From: Eutrigla gurnardus
Lineage: Eukaryota > Chordata > Actinopteri > Perciformes > Triglidae
DNA: 64,000 bases
Assembly (NCBI GenBank): GCA_963514095.1
Contig: OY741271.1
Coordinates: forward strand, 9,173,604-9,237,603
Direction: 5' to 3'
The notes under the pieces: generated by a model
The model's database searches: none
What the model saw: the letters and a program-made list of their open reading frames with translations, nothing else
What the model was told of the DNA's origin: nothing
Part shown: piece by piece, positions 12,501-27,021 of the stretch
Layout of the letters: the number at the start of each line of letters is the position of its first letter
How positions within the stretch are numbered: the stretch's first letter is position 1
Program-made: the position numbers and the translations under genes

Positions 12501-15500
12501 ATTTCTCAAAGAGAGATCTTAGATTATAACTGGTATTTTAAACCTGCCTGGCAGGTTGAGCTATGTTATTCATATTAAACTAACCATTCCCCAAAAGCGT
12601 AGAGTGTAGCAACAATCCTTTAACTGACTGAAAATTAACAGTATGCCAATGCATTTCTGCACACTGACAGCATTTGAGGGTTATAACAGGACAATCAACA
12701 CATGACGGCTTACAATAATTTAACTAAATCAACACTTTTTTTCACTGGACAAAATAAATGTGTATTTTTACAACCTACCCACTTGTTGCACTGATTGCAC
12801 GCCCTATATTTACTGCAGTTGATCAGTAAGAGGCCTGAACGTTTGCAAGCAAACCAGCATTTCATATCTCTTAATCACGGGTTCCCAATAATCAGGTCTG
12901 TTCCTACAAGCATTTCTTGGTCAGTGATGGCCTACAAGTTAATCATTAAACGAAGCAACACACACTGGAAGAGAAAGGGCAAATACATTTTGTCCTGTGC
13001 TTTGACGCATAGACCCAGATAACAAAATAATAGTTTCCCTGCAAATCTCTAAAAGGCTTCCTAGAAATCCATGAAGTGCCTTGCAGCCAGGATTGCATAA
13101 GTGACATTTTGAAAATTATGAGTTTCATAATTGAAAATAAATTGTCTTGTTTGATCTTCCTGGCACCAAAAGGACATTGCTGGAATCAGAGCCAAAATCT
13201 AACCGCGCAATAAAACAAGTTTGTGGTCTTCAGTGAGGATGTATTTCAGCAAGAAGTGATAGGTTCACTTCTCGTTCCATTCAACCATAGTGTCAATTCA
13301 CATCAATTTAAGAAGCTTCCTTTGCACTTTCATGTGTGGCCACAGTTCATTCAGGTCACTTTAGAGAGGAAACCTTTTGGTTTCATCTGTTGTTGTAGCC
13401 TCAGTTTCAGTTTGAATTGGATACAAGCATAATATTACACAATATTAAGCACAATGCTTAATATTTTACCAATGCAGTGGCATGGCTTTAATGGTGGTCC
13501 ACCAAATAGTCCAGACCGGACTAAAACTACTAGATGGACTGCTGTTAAATTTACATACAGATTAATGTCCCCAGAAGATGAATCATCATGACTCTCTAGT
13601 GCCACCATGAAGTTGCTATTTCTGTTTTTGGATGATATTGAATGGATTGCCATGACATTTGGTAGAGACACAATTTGAGATCATCAAGTCACAATTTCGG
13701 CCCTGCGATGGACTGGCGACCTGTCCAGGGTGTACCCTGCCTTCGCCCAATGACAGCTGGGATCGGCTCCAGCCCCCCCGCGACCCTGAATACAGGATAA
13801 GCGGTAGACAATAGATGGATGGAAGTCACAATTTCAATTTATCTTTACAATAAGAACTTTGCCTCACAGAGGTGAGTAGTGAAGCTACCAACACTAGGTA
13901 GCTGTGATTTAAAAGCATTGAATAACTATTATATACACATTTAACTGAAATCAAATACACACTGCAGTGTAATACTGCCATGCTTTTGTTCTCTGCATTT
14001 ATTATCATCTGCAAGCTGCAAAATTAATAGCCTAATGGCATACCGCTGAATTGGCTGGATTGGGGGGATTTAGCTTGGCCAGGGCTAACTATGATCTGGT
14101 GTAACTACGCCACGCACGATTAGGTGTAATCTCCAGGCACGGGCAACGCAGCTGTTGCATTCAGCCTACCAACGAGATAGCAGGGACGTTGTAGCTGGCT
14201 TGGCATGGTCTGTGTTACAGCCAGAGAAAGCTCTGTTATCGCAGAGTGGGCTTTGGAGCGGAGCCATCAGACAGCCGCTTACCTCTTAGGGTACGAAAGG
14301 GAGAAGGGTGAGGCTGAGGGAGGAGAGTGTAAGGGGGGTTGGACCAGCCTGCCAGTGCCTGTCACATTCATCTGGTGTGGTGGGAAAGGAGGGAATGCAG
14401 GGGACGGCTGATAGCACTGATGGGTGCTGGTATCAGGCCTGCTCACGCCCGTCCAAATCCCAGATTAAAGGGCCCCCGCCCCTTCGCTCGCTCGCTCTCC
14501 CCTTCTCTCTCTCTCTCTCTCTGTCTCTCACTCTCCCTCTCTCTCTTCAACTCTCTTACAAAGCACCCTCCCCCCTCCTCTTCTGTCGTTTCTCTTACTG
14601 TCTCTGTCTCACTCTATCTAACCCAGTAACACTTTTACAAGCACCCCCCCACCCTCCGCCTTTAGTCTCTATATCTCTCTCCCTCCCTCTCGCCCGCTCT
14701 TGTGTAACAGTGCCCAGTGCTGGATTACTAAACTCTGAAGCAAGGGGCTGTGGCAGTATTTGACCATTATGGTGAGGTAGGGCAGAGACAATCCCACTCG
14801 ACTTTGGTGTATTTTCTGCTTTTAGACAACCCTCACACTTCTCTCAACTCCTCTACAAGTAACTACTGCCTTGAAGTCTGCTATAGTTTGCTTAATTGAA
14901 TGCACAGAATCCAGAAGGATAATAAGTGAACCCAGGGGTACATGTGGAGTCCCGGCTGTGCAGATGTGTGTGTGCATATGTGCAGTGTTTCGTGCCTGTG
15001 CATTGATGTGATGTGTTTGTGTAAAGGTGGGCGTTTCAGGATGTTTGCTAACAAAGGGGCTAGGAGTGTGGTCTAGCTGTTAAGGAGGCTGAAGGAGTTG
15101 TGTGCGTGCAAAGACACTCAGGGGAAGCCACCCCCCCTGCTGTATGTAACCCTGAAAAGGTGAGCATTGGACAGTGCTGTTGTGTCTTCAGGTTTTGCGC
15201 CCGCCTCCTGCCCATCTCCATTGTTTTGAATGTGATGAGTGACCGCAGTGCTGTGACGAGGGATTAGATATGGATTAGTGACATAAGGCATTTTTGCTCC
15301 ACTGTCATTATTTTTCCGTATGAATCTGTGTAGGATTAAAAACAATACCACGAGTAATCTGTCCACCAGCTGACACCAGCGACTGTGGCTTAGAGGTAGA
15401 GTGGGCTGTCCTCTGGCAAAATACCGAAGCCCAAATTGTGTGATGATAAGTAGGAAGTTAGTAATGTTGTAGTTAGGTTAGCAAGTAAGTTGCATAGTAA

Positions 15501-16134
15501 GTTAGCAACAACTCCAGTTCTCTTTAAATTGTTTAACTGATTAAAAGGTCAAGATTGTTTAATGGTTAATTATAACACCCTAAAAAAACAAGAAGCAAAT
15601 AAAAGATTAATTTTAAGCAGTTGCCATACAGTCGTCAGAATGCACTTTTCCAGACTAGAGGTTTAATTGCATTTCAATGAGAATCCATCTCCTATGGATT
15701 CACTTTGAATGTTGTGGATAATACATTTAACACTTTGCTTCCATCCCGTTGAGTCTGTTGTTAAATCGCCAAGCCTCCCTGCCAGACTTCGAGAGATATT
15801 TCTAATGTCACAGGGAGGGCCTTGTCCTATTCACGTTCTTACATGTTTATAGAAATAATCCCCTTGTAATCGGTTAGTATTTATTATTTGTAAAGTTCCT
15901 CCTATAATCTGCTTCCTGGGCTCGTGGAATGAGAGAAAGTGCTGCAGATCGGTTTTGCCCCCTGGTGAGGATAAGGGGGTCAGGTGCAGTCTGGGTCAGA
16001 TGTCTGGTCTGGTATGTTGTGGTCTGTCTGTAGCGAGCTAGTCCAGTGCAGTCAAGACTTTTTGCTTCTGCAGGTTTCGGTGTGTGTGTGTGTATGTATG
16101 TATATGTATGTATGTATATGTATGTATGTGTACG

Positions 16135-16222
<88 letters not shown>

Positions 16223-19200
16223 ATGTTTGTAGAAACAGTCTGCATGCCTAGGTTCTTGCTTTTATACACCTGTCATACACCTGTCATGTAGCATTCCCTC
16301 CTGTACAAACCCTTTCACACATTTAGCATCATTACTATTGTCATGCAGTGTCTCCGTCTCTCTCTTCTTCTTTTACTCTTCTCGTGTTTCCTCTCATGTC
16401 ATAGAAATAGAGAAAACAGTGATTGACTGAATGCATCTCTGAACATCTCCGTACATTTACGTTTAGCACCCGAAAGGACATTTCAAGCCTTTTCACTTTA
16501 GTTTTAGTAAATGTCACTCCCAGTTCATTTCATCTGAACTGTTAGGTCGTTCTGACAAACACAAACTGCCAACATTCGACAGTAAGGATGTCAGATTTAC
16601 ACAGTGGTTGTATTTATGTTAATGTGGTTACAGGAGGAAATTAATAGGAATGTCACATAAGATGAACTGAGAATCTGCTTTGCACCAGCAGTGACCACAA
16701 CAGTATTCTGGTTTGTATTCACTGCTCTGAAGTGACACAAGATCTGCTGAGCCGACTCATGAGTCTTATTTTTATCTTACTGTCATGGGTTTGTGTCATA
16801 CAGTGTACAAAAACAGAAGCGCCTAAATACTCACCCACTGTTGAAGCTTTTAGATTTGATCTCCTCAGCATGAGCTTCATGAAGGCGCTCTTGTGTCACC
16901 ATCTGCCTGCTCTCTGCTGGGGTATATTAATCAATAATAAGCCTTTGTAATGTGTCTGGGTTGGTGGTAAAAGGCTATGATTTGGAACGTGAAATGCATG
17001 ATTTCCATGACTCATTTGGTCTATATTTCACTCCCAAAAAAAAGTCTGTTTTCCCTTTTCTGAGAATTTTCAAAAGAAAAAGTTAAGTGCTGCATCTAAA
17101 GATGATTTTGGTATTTGAACAATCTATCTGGGGACTAATTTGTCTACGCATCCAACATGTATTTGATTTTATTTCTATTATTCAGAACAAATGTTTTTTT
17201 GTCTAATTTGTGTTACCTTTACAAGATAATCCCTTTGATAAAAGAGATCACAGACCAAACCAATTGCATCAATCAATACATTTGTATTCAGTGTTCAGAC
17301 AAATAGTAGCTCAAAGTCCAAACACTTTAAATGCGACTCCACAAAAAATGCCGTGGATTAATATATAAAGTGTTACAGCAACAGTTTAAAATGAATGTAG
17401 GTGCTGTAAATTGCAGGTGTAGGAAGGAGAGAGCTATTCATAATACACCTAAATGCCTGGCCTATACAATAACTGCCAGTGAAGATTTAATATAGTGCAG
17501 TAGTGTTTCAAGCAATGTGTCTTATGGTACACATTAGTATTATGGAAGCAAGGCATTGCTCTATTTAACTGACAAGGTGTGAGTGTGTTCCTGTCAAGTC
17601 TGTCTTGGGGGGAAAATGTACTAAAACTAAACTATAAAAAAAATGATTCACTTACTGTATACTGTACAGTTTTCCTAACCCAACTTCACTGACACACAAA
17701 TGTGGCCCTGGATGTCTAATGGTGCATTGGATTAGCCAGCAATGGCACACAGTAGTTAGGGAGGTTTAACCCAATGATCCCTGCTTAAACATGAGCTTTA
17801 AATCCACACAGCTGACATACAGCCATTGACTGGTACATTGCTGCTGTACAGACTCACTGCTTCTATCAGATTAATGTAGTCCTTCACTCATTAAACACGG
17901 TCCGTCAATGCTAGTGCTAGTTCCAGTGTGTAGATGTGCGGGGTTTATGCCTTAAGACCGTTACAGTGAATATGGTTTGGTTTGGATAAGTGGCAGGGTC
18001 AAATACTCCAGTAAGAGAGACCAACCCAGATCATCGGTCCACATACCTAACCTGACAAGTGGAAGGGATAAATATTTGCCTGCAGTGTTTTGCAATGGAG
18101 GAAGTAACATGTAATCATTAGCTTTGGCTTTGCAGTACTGTAAACCTGGACTGGACATACAGTTTGTATGACTTCACTGATTCATCAAGAAACAAATGTG
18201 AGAAAGTAGTACGCTCCGTACTAATGCACCATTAGAAACATGAATACATGTTCATTGTTATGTTCCATATGTGAATTAATATTCAGGAATAATAGCATAC
18301 ATTTGATGGATATAACCTTCAGCAGTTACTATTGTTTCCAATTTAGCCATACATCTGCTGAAAGTTGTCTTTTTCATACGTCTTACTTTTAAAATGGTGC
18401 ACTAGCAAATTAATACAAGAATTTAAAAAAGTGATTGACATTTTCAAGTATATTGTAAGGAAAATTATAAAGTATAATATGCATGAGCAGAAACATTGAA
18501 ACCAGTCAGAAACAGATAGTAGCATAGTAAATTGCCTTAAGTACCTCAAATCAAAAAGCATTGACCTTGTTAATAAAATCCAGCCTTCTCAGCTGATTTA
18601 ACTGCCAGAAGACAAGGAGCTGAGACATCACTAAGTCATCTTAGTTGTTTGTTGATTTTTTGTACACTCCAGCTTGGAAAACCACCACAAGTCCCAGGAC
18701 TAGCTAATTAGGTTCAATAATTCAACCTAATGTGCAAAGGCCAGTTAAGTCCTTCAACTGAGCAGGAGTCTGTTTATTCAGCAACAGTTAGCAATCCTGG
18801 AGCTGATCAAGTTCTACAGTATTCAAGCATTTGGCCAAGAGATGTACACAAAGGGACAAAGTCCTTATAGTGTTGGGCCTACATGAATGTCAACAACCTC
18901 AAATTGAAGCTGTTAGTCGGCACTTAAACCTTATAGCTAGCTGCTGTTTGATTTCATTTGATTGACTCGAGTCCAAAGCCAAACAAATGAAAATGTCACC
19001 GCCCAAATGCTTTTAGCCATATTTATTCTACATAGTATTTTACGTTGCAGAAACTCTACACAGAACCATCTACACAGAAATAAAGCCAGTTTTAGATCAC
19101 ATACATTCCAGCTGTCAAAACAGTCCAACAAGTCTGTACATAAGTAGCACAATCGCAAATAGTAACGTAGAGGCAGGTTGTTAAGCTAAAACACTTCAAG

Positions 19201-22200
19201 CCTGTATAGACTGACTGAACTGGACTCTGTTATATGTACAAGATTTGTCAAACTGACAAAGTAAAATAAATGATTTACCATTTTAACTTGATGGGCCACA
19301 GATTGCATACATTCTTCTAATATGAATGCATGGATCATTTTGCCGTTTAACAGGCCACTCTTTTGTCCCCTGGGCCCTGCTTTTTAGGTGGTTCCACCCC
19401 AACATCACCGGAATCGAGGCAGAGCAGCTCCTGTTGACCCGGGGGGTCCACGGCAGTTTCCTGGCCCGGCCAAGCAAGAGCAATCCGGGGGACTTTACCC
19501 TCTCTGTCAGGTAAGTCTCACTCACACTGCCTCGCTTCCATTTCATTTTGTCTTTTTGTTGTTCACTATCAGACTTACTATTTATCAGGGTTGCTCCTTC
19601 CCTCACTAGCAGCTGAACACATGAAGCTAGTTGACGAGCAGGGAAAGGCTAACGATGTCGACAAGCCGTCATGCAAACAATAGTACAAAGTGTTGGCGTA
19701 GAAGTCGAGTAGCACAACACACTTGGCAAAGCATCTTAAAGAGCGACGCCCCGGTCTTTATGGTGAATTTAGAGAGTCAGCAAAGCTCCCGTTTCAATAA
19801 CATTGAAGTATTAAACAGTTAAGGTATCATTAAGGTAGAGGCTATGGCTAATAATAAAATCATAACGTTAATGGCAGAGCGAGGCAGCAAACAATCTCAG
19901 TCCTCTCCGTCTAACGTTAAGAGACGGAGTCAATTTAACAGGAAAACGCGCTGACTGAACATGTATACGTGTGCCATCATTCCAAAATATACAGGAACTG
20001 GCAAAAGGCCAAGAGGAGTCATGAAGTAGTGACTGGTGAGGCAAACAAAATGGTAACAGGCTTAATACGGAATCTGTAGATCGCGCCGCTTCATCCAGCG
20101 TCTGATCTCAGTCTGTTTCACCCATGGGCGGGGTTGAGACACACACACACGCACGCACGCACGCACACACGTCATGTCAAAGACAGTTATTATAACCTTT
20201 GTCACATTAAACGTCGAAGGCGGGGGGTATTTTAAAAAGTGGGTGGTATATTGTGACTCTTCCATAAATGATTGCACATACACTTGCATATTTATGCAGA
20301 TTTGTATGGTCTCTGAATGACAAAGAATTAGAATTATTAGAATGGAACTGCTAGAATGTTTCTTCAGTATATGTTCCTTCCTTAATTTTGATGAATGAAC
20401 CACATGATTAGACACCATTTGATGGAAGAAATTAAAACAGATTTCATAGGGCCCTAAATAATAGCTAGATGCATTACATATACTGTATGTTAAGTGGGAT
20501 GACAAACAAGTAGACAGATATGCTTAGTTGGAGATGGCTTTTGGTATTTTGCAGTCCTGTGAACTTTGTCTTAAAAATAGTGAGGATCACTGGACTAGTA
20601 GTAGTGAACCAGAACATGGCTGGAGCTGCTCCACTGAAGGCACCGCCAAGCCTCAAGGCAGATGTGTGGCTGCATTTCGGATTCAAAAACTATGAGGACA
20701 GGGAGCTGGACAAAAGCAAAGCCTTGAAATATCCCTAACCAAATCGATATTTAATTGAATCGAATCAGGGATTAAATTGAATCCGGACTTTGTGAATCGG
20801 AATTGAATTGATTCAGGAAATCAGTGGAGATACCCAGCCCTAATTATTATTATTATTATATTGATATTTGGTACCAGTGTATTGATAACATCACAGCAGA
20901 GAGTATCACGATGTATTAGTATTTCGATATATTGTCCGAACCAATAGTGTTGTCTGCAGGGAAATAGATGCCGTTTGAACAGAAGTAGGTTTGTCTCAAT
21001 GTTTCTGGGGACATGTTGAATAACAGATTAATTTGGGGCAGCACGGTGGCGTTGAGTTGACTTGGACAAGCACAGCCTAGTGCAATATCCCGTGAAACCT
21101 GTCATTCATGCGCTAAAACATATTTCTCTTCATCTCCTCTTCATGTTGCAGAGAATGTGAAATGTCTGGTAAGTAGGAGGGCCCAGCACTACAATGGTGT
21201 TGTGATTACAGAGTACAGGAAACAAAATGAGATAGAAGATGAGAGAGTTTGAAGAGTGGCTCTTCCTTGGAAACAGAAGCTTTTAAGAGATACATCAGTC
21301 GAACCAAGCGCCTGGAAGAAAGCCCAGACACATTTGTTACTCTGTGACTTTAGCTGTGGCTGGGGTGGGGGGGGGGGGGGGGATGGGGGGAGAAAATGGA
21401 ATAGTGAAGTTCGAGGAGCAGCTGCTAGCTGTAATGTTAAAGAGAGAGGCTAAGGTTGTTAGGCTTTGACCTTCACTGCCTGTGGTTTGTGTGTCGTAAA
21501 ACACACACACACATACACACCACACACATACACACCACACACCACACACCACAGGAAGGTTGGTTGGGTGGCCAGTCAGTGGCCAGTGTGCAGAAATTCA
21601 CCACCTGCTACAGAAGGTAGGTCACATTCTTGAAAAGGAAGGAGGAGAAAAGCAGACTTAATATTAAAGAGAGACTTTGTAAGAAATTACTCATGAATGA
21701 AAAGTTTAAGTAATAAGTAATAACAAATACCAGTGTTCGGTTCAGTAAAGTCAGGGGTTGATACAACCTTAATTGGTCTGGTATGACCATGGTGGCTAAT
21801 GTTAGCTCATGCTATTAAGCATAATATTGATCTCAAATTGACATTACTGAGTCAGTTTACTAGCGTTGTGCTACTATAACGTTTACCAGTGTACTTTTAC
21901 TGGCTGCCGTTTTCTTTTTCTTTTTACTCCTGGCGAGGGATTTGTACCTTTTTTTTTAATGTTTTACTAAACTTTTAATTGGAAACCAAATGTGATACAT
22001 GCATACATTTACATGGAATTATGTTTAAACTGTGCAAAAAGTATTGGGTAAAAATATCAGGTTATTTACACATTTAGGGCAGACGCTTTTATCCAAAGCA
22101 ACTTACAATAAGTACATTTGTTGGAAGAATATGCAACAGTATATCGCTATCAGTACGGTAAGGATTTCACAAGAACAAGTTTCCAGCACGCCCAATTCCT

Positions 22201-24265
22201 AAGTTAACCCGTAGCTAGTATATAACAGAGATAAGTGCTAAGATACAAAGTGCAAAATACTGAAGTAAGTGCCAGTACATACAAAACTGCCCGTACATAA
22301 AGGTCATCATGGTGAAAACTGTTAAAAAAAATGAGGCCTATTTAGGTATTTGTTTAGAACAAGCACACAACTCTTCCTTGTACTTGCCCCTCCTTAATAA
22401 AACAACAAGTGACAGATGGATGTATGAATACTGTGTTTTCCATGCCCTGTCACAATATCGTGTTACTCAGGAAATTCTACTATTGGGGCAAAACTCTAAT
22501 CAACCGGTAGCTATTTGTGACATTAACTAGAATGTTACATCGCCTTCAGTGCAAAATAAAAATAGTAAAGTGGCATGATATATAGAGCATGAAATTCTTT
22601 AGCCTAATCTTTTGAATCTAAGACTTGCTTGCGTGTGTTTTTGCTGGTTGTACTGCACCAAGTAGCTGTAAAATGAAGAAAATATTGGAATATACTGAAA
22701 ATAATTACTTAATTATTCTGTATCTACAGAAACTATTATTAGCTAGCGTATCATGCTACCTAACTCAATCTCCATTTCAAACACACACTCACACAGGCAT
22801 ACACATAGAGTGTCCTATCAGAGCAGAGGAGAAGCTAATTAGCCAGTCATTAGCCAGGTTTCATCTTACCGAGGCTATTATCGTGATAGTCACTGTGAAC
22901 GTTGAGATTGTAATGGACACTGAGGGGAGTCTGTTGTCCCTCTCTCTCTGTCTCTCTGTCTTATCTTCCTCTCTCTCTGCTTCTCCTCTTCTTATCTCCA
23001 CCACCTCTCTTCTTCTCTGGTCCATGAGGTGAACAGAAGTAGGAGGGGTTGGACGGAGCAGCTGCTGAAAATTGAACTGTAGGCTGAGACGCTAATGAGA
23101 GCTTTATGAAGGTTTTGAAAATATAATCAATTCAGAGTTTTCAAAAAACTCAAAGAGGGAGATAGAGAAAGTTTGAAGCAGAAAAAATCTAAGAAGAAGT
23201 CCAACTCCTCAAGGAGAGAAGTCTGGTCAAGTTTTCTCATTTTTCATGCCCTTTATTCATTCTAAAGACCCAGAGGAGACATTTAAGGGCAATCTTAAGA
23301 GAGAATTTTGCAAAGCAAGTTACCACAGAGAGCAAATGGATTTTCTCTCCACGTCTGTATTATATAATAATGTCTGCTTGGGTTTACATAGATATGTTTT
23401 CACTGCAGCAAGGCTATTTATAGGAGGATGTCACGTAGTTCCTTATTTTGAATGCCAGTTTATGAAAGTTAACTGCATTTAAAGTAAATTATTCGAGTTT
23501 TTTTAAGTTTTTCCGCAAAATCCGGTCCGCGTTTTCCAGCACACCTAGCGCACACCTCGCAACCTGTCCAGCATCCACTAAACAACAACAAGACGGACTT
23601 GTCTGTGCATGTCCCACTAAGAATTTAAAGTTATCGATAAAAATGTCAGCTGTGTGGGATTACTGGCTTTTTTAAGCCTTGGTTTACACTCTTGAGCAGA
23701 GCACTGATGCCAATTCAGTTTATGTGTGGTTAATTGACTATTTATTTTCTACTCAGGTTTTCTGTGTGTTTTTTTTTGTTTATACAGTTTACAATATTTG
23801 CACTGATGGCTTTTTAAGCCTTGGTTTACACTCTTGTTCTTCAAGAGCAGAGCACTGATGCCAATTCAGTTTGTGTGGTTAATTGACTATTTATTATTTT
23901 GTCTATTTTGTGTTTATTTAACCCTGTTAAGAATAAACAGGTCAGCTTCTCATTACCAACCATTGTGGATCATTCAAACTAACCTAATTAAGTTGGCTAG
24001 TTGTTCTTAAGAGTAAAACCCCTTTTCAACATGAGTCTGACAACAAAATAAGTAAATATCTTTAATCTTTAATACATGCTTGGATCGGCCGGTATCGGTA
24101 TCCGTCGATACTAAAAGCTACAATATCGGTATCGGATCAGAAGTGCAAAAAGCTGGATCGGGACATCCCTAGCTGTGACTAAACTGTTACTGTCCATCTT
24201 TTAACCTCATGTCAATGTCTGATCCCCCCACATCCGACTGTGACATACACACACACACAAACAAA

Positions 24266-24323
<58 letters not shown>

Positions 24324-25014
24324 AGGGAGACTTTAATGAATACATTTTAAATGTTGAGTGTTTTCAGTAGCCAACAAGGTATGACGAGCTGCCAAGTAGT
24401 AGTTAAGTAACCAAGCTAATCTGGGGATATTTGTTGTTTAAATGGAACCTTTCCAACAGCAAAATAAGTAGCTATTGTTTAGTAGTTTAGCCCCATAATA
24501 TCTGCCATCTGTTGTTACAAGTTATTTTCATGATGCTGGTGATTTTCATAATTGAAAGATTTCCTGGTTGTCTGAATTTGCTCCTCTTGACTAAAAAATG
24601 CCCAAACTTCAAAAGTGAGCCCAGAGAACTGAGGAAGGATGCATTGGTTTTATGCCTTGTTTTTTACAGAGCCTATCAGGGCAAGCTCTTGGGACACAGC
24701 ACACATTTCCCTGACATCTCACATTTTAAATCAGATTTGTACATATATCCTTTAGGATTTCGGTTAAAAACCAGTGAAGCAGTCTATAGAGATGTAAATA
24801 GGGAATTGACATAGAGGCAAAAACTTTATCATCCTCAATTTGATAAGTGGACTGAGTGTGGTAAAAGGGATTTCCCAGTGGTTTCAGGCTGTGTTGGGTG
24901 AAAAATATTGCTTGAAATAGCTTCAGGGCAAAACAAGCAATAATTGATATATTCTGGGCCTTGAATGTGCATAATTATGTTCTCTCCCTCTCTCTCTCCT
25001 TCTCTCTCTCTCCT

Positions 25015-25089
<75 letters not shown>

Positions 25090-26963
25090 ACTTCATCTTA
25101 TCACTGTTTTATTTATTTATTTTATTATAGTGATCCAAAATGTTTATTAGTAAAACTCACTATTTTGCGGTTTTCAATGCGCCTCCTAGAACGTGATGGA
25201 AGTTTTGAATCCTGCACACAGATGGTCTTTTAAGCTGCACAACAATGCTCTGCCCAGCCCTACCAGTGCAAACCAGTGCATAGGACACTCGAGGACAAAC
25301 TTGTCTTGCTATATCTGCTGCATTGTGTTCCCCCTCATGCATTATATCATTATCAAGTTAAATACGTAGTAGAGAGTTGGATTTCACTGCATATTCTTAG
25401 GACAGACAGGACTGAATGTATACTTTGGTTTTCTTCTAATTTTGCTGAAAGTTAATCTTATTTACAGTTTGATTTGTGTCAGTTTTGTATCTTTTGATAT
25501 ATCTGAGATAAAAAATGTGCACACATCCTGATTTTCCGTGATTATCATATATACACAAAGCAGTGTGGCTGAGGTAAATCTAGCTTGTTATCAGTGAATC
25601 CAGGTATTTGTTCAGCTAAATTTCAGAATGATAATGAAATGTCCACATCCAGATAGTCCTTTGCCGCTGCAATTATCATACAGACTTTGAATGAGATCAT
25701 TCACCCTGATGTAAAAATGTAGACATTCAGTAAGCGGGGCACAAGCTTGTACTTCTCAAATGTATATAACGACAATTTGATGCTATATCCTCAACTGTGA
25801 AAAGTCTGAGGTTCACATATGTGAGAGAGAAATGTAAGCCAAAACAATTAATTGCAAGTAGGTGGGATTCTTTGTTTTTGTTTTCGCAGTAAAAAGTTTT
25901 TGATCCTACGCACCTGTCAGTAAGACTTTCTGGCGTGCAATTTGTGATAATTGTTTTGTTTGCTTCCTCAGCCAGCAAATCTCCTGTATGAAATTCATTA
26001 CTGCCCATCTTTTGAAGGTTGAATTTTTATGAATAGGATTAAATGGCATCTTGATGAAGGGAAATCCTGCCTCGTTTTAATTAAATGTGTTATAATGTCT
26101 TGTAAACCTCAACAAGGAGAGAGGATGAATGAGGAGGAAGAGGAAGAATCGGCAAAACAATTTAAAGTGTTGGAACACAGGGGTTCTCAAACTTTTTAAA
26201 GCATTTTCCATTTTTTACCGAGCTCCATTCACTGTCTAGCAGCCACACGTTGACAGGTTTACCACAGCAGTATGACCCAGTATGCTGTGATTTAATTGCA
26301 ATAAATGGATAAAAAGAATGCCTAAAAATTTACTGCATAATGGTGCAGGTGCCATTTTACTGTATGATGGCTGAATAAATATTGAGACATATTTTTTTAA
26401 GAGCCAAGCAGACAATTATGGTGACCTTGCATTCCCTCCCTGCATTCTCTCTGTTAAGAAGACTGCCATAACGCATTAAATCCATAAATGTTATCAGTGT
26501 CTGAAAGAGGCAAAGCAGGGAAGTAAATGAAAATCTAATAGGACGGGTTTGGCTCATTCCACAGTTAATGGTGTTAAACTCTGAGAGAAAAGGGGGCTTT
26601 GGCCCAAGAGTTGTGGGGCCTTTAACGGGGCCATAGACCTGTGGCACCCTGCCAACAGCCACTAATAGAGCCATAAAGCAATTACCAGGAAATACTGGGA
26701 GAGGGATGGATATATGGGACGGAGCGAAGGAAGGAAAGGTTTTACAGTACGCTGAGTGGGAGGAGGGTAGGAGAGAAAAAAAGGAATGTGAAATTCATCA
26801 GGACAACAAGAAAAGTGGTATGGGAAATAGGATTTGTGCTATTTGATATGACCATTAGCTGATAATCAGTTTGCAGAGAGAGAGAGAGGGAGAGAGGGAG
26901 AGGGAGACTTTTGTATTCACAAAATCAGATATATTGCAGATCAGATAGTACTGACTGCCTGAC

Positions 26964-27021
<58 letters not shown>

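Larger units (their letters stand above)
7426..19387 (+). other. ptpn11: ptpn11 intron 1 (about 12 kb)
   Basis: GT-AG intron in phase 2. It contains the long GT tract at 9.48 kb, the 5'-truncated SINE at 13.7 kb, the CT-rich tract at 14.5 kb and the compound microsatellite at 16.1 kb. The rest is AT-rich sequence in which I recognise nothing. Long first introns often carry enhancers, but none can be named here. Confidence 0.85.

Noticed and set aside
14308..14763. 151-codon + strand frame
   Set aside because: Driven by the CT-rich tract (Ser-Leu repeats) with no domain and no conserved start context.
21034..21056. ggggcagcacggtggcg resembling the head of the SINE family
   Set aside because: Only about 17 bp match, and the following sequence does not continue the element; no target duplication was seen.
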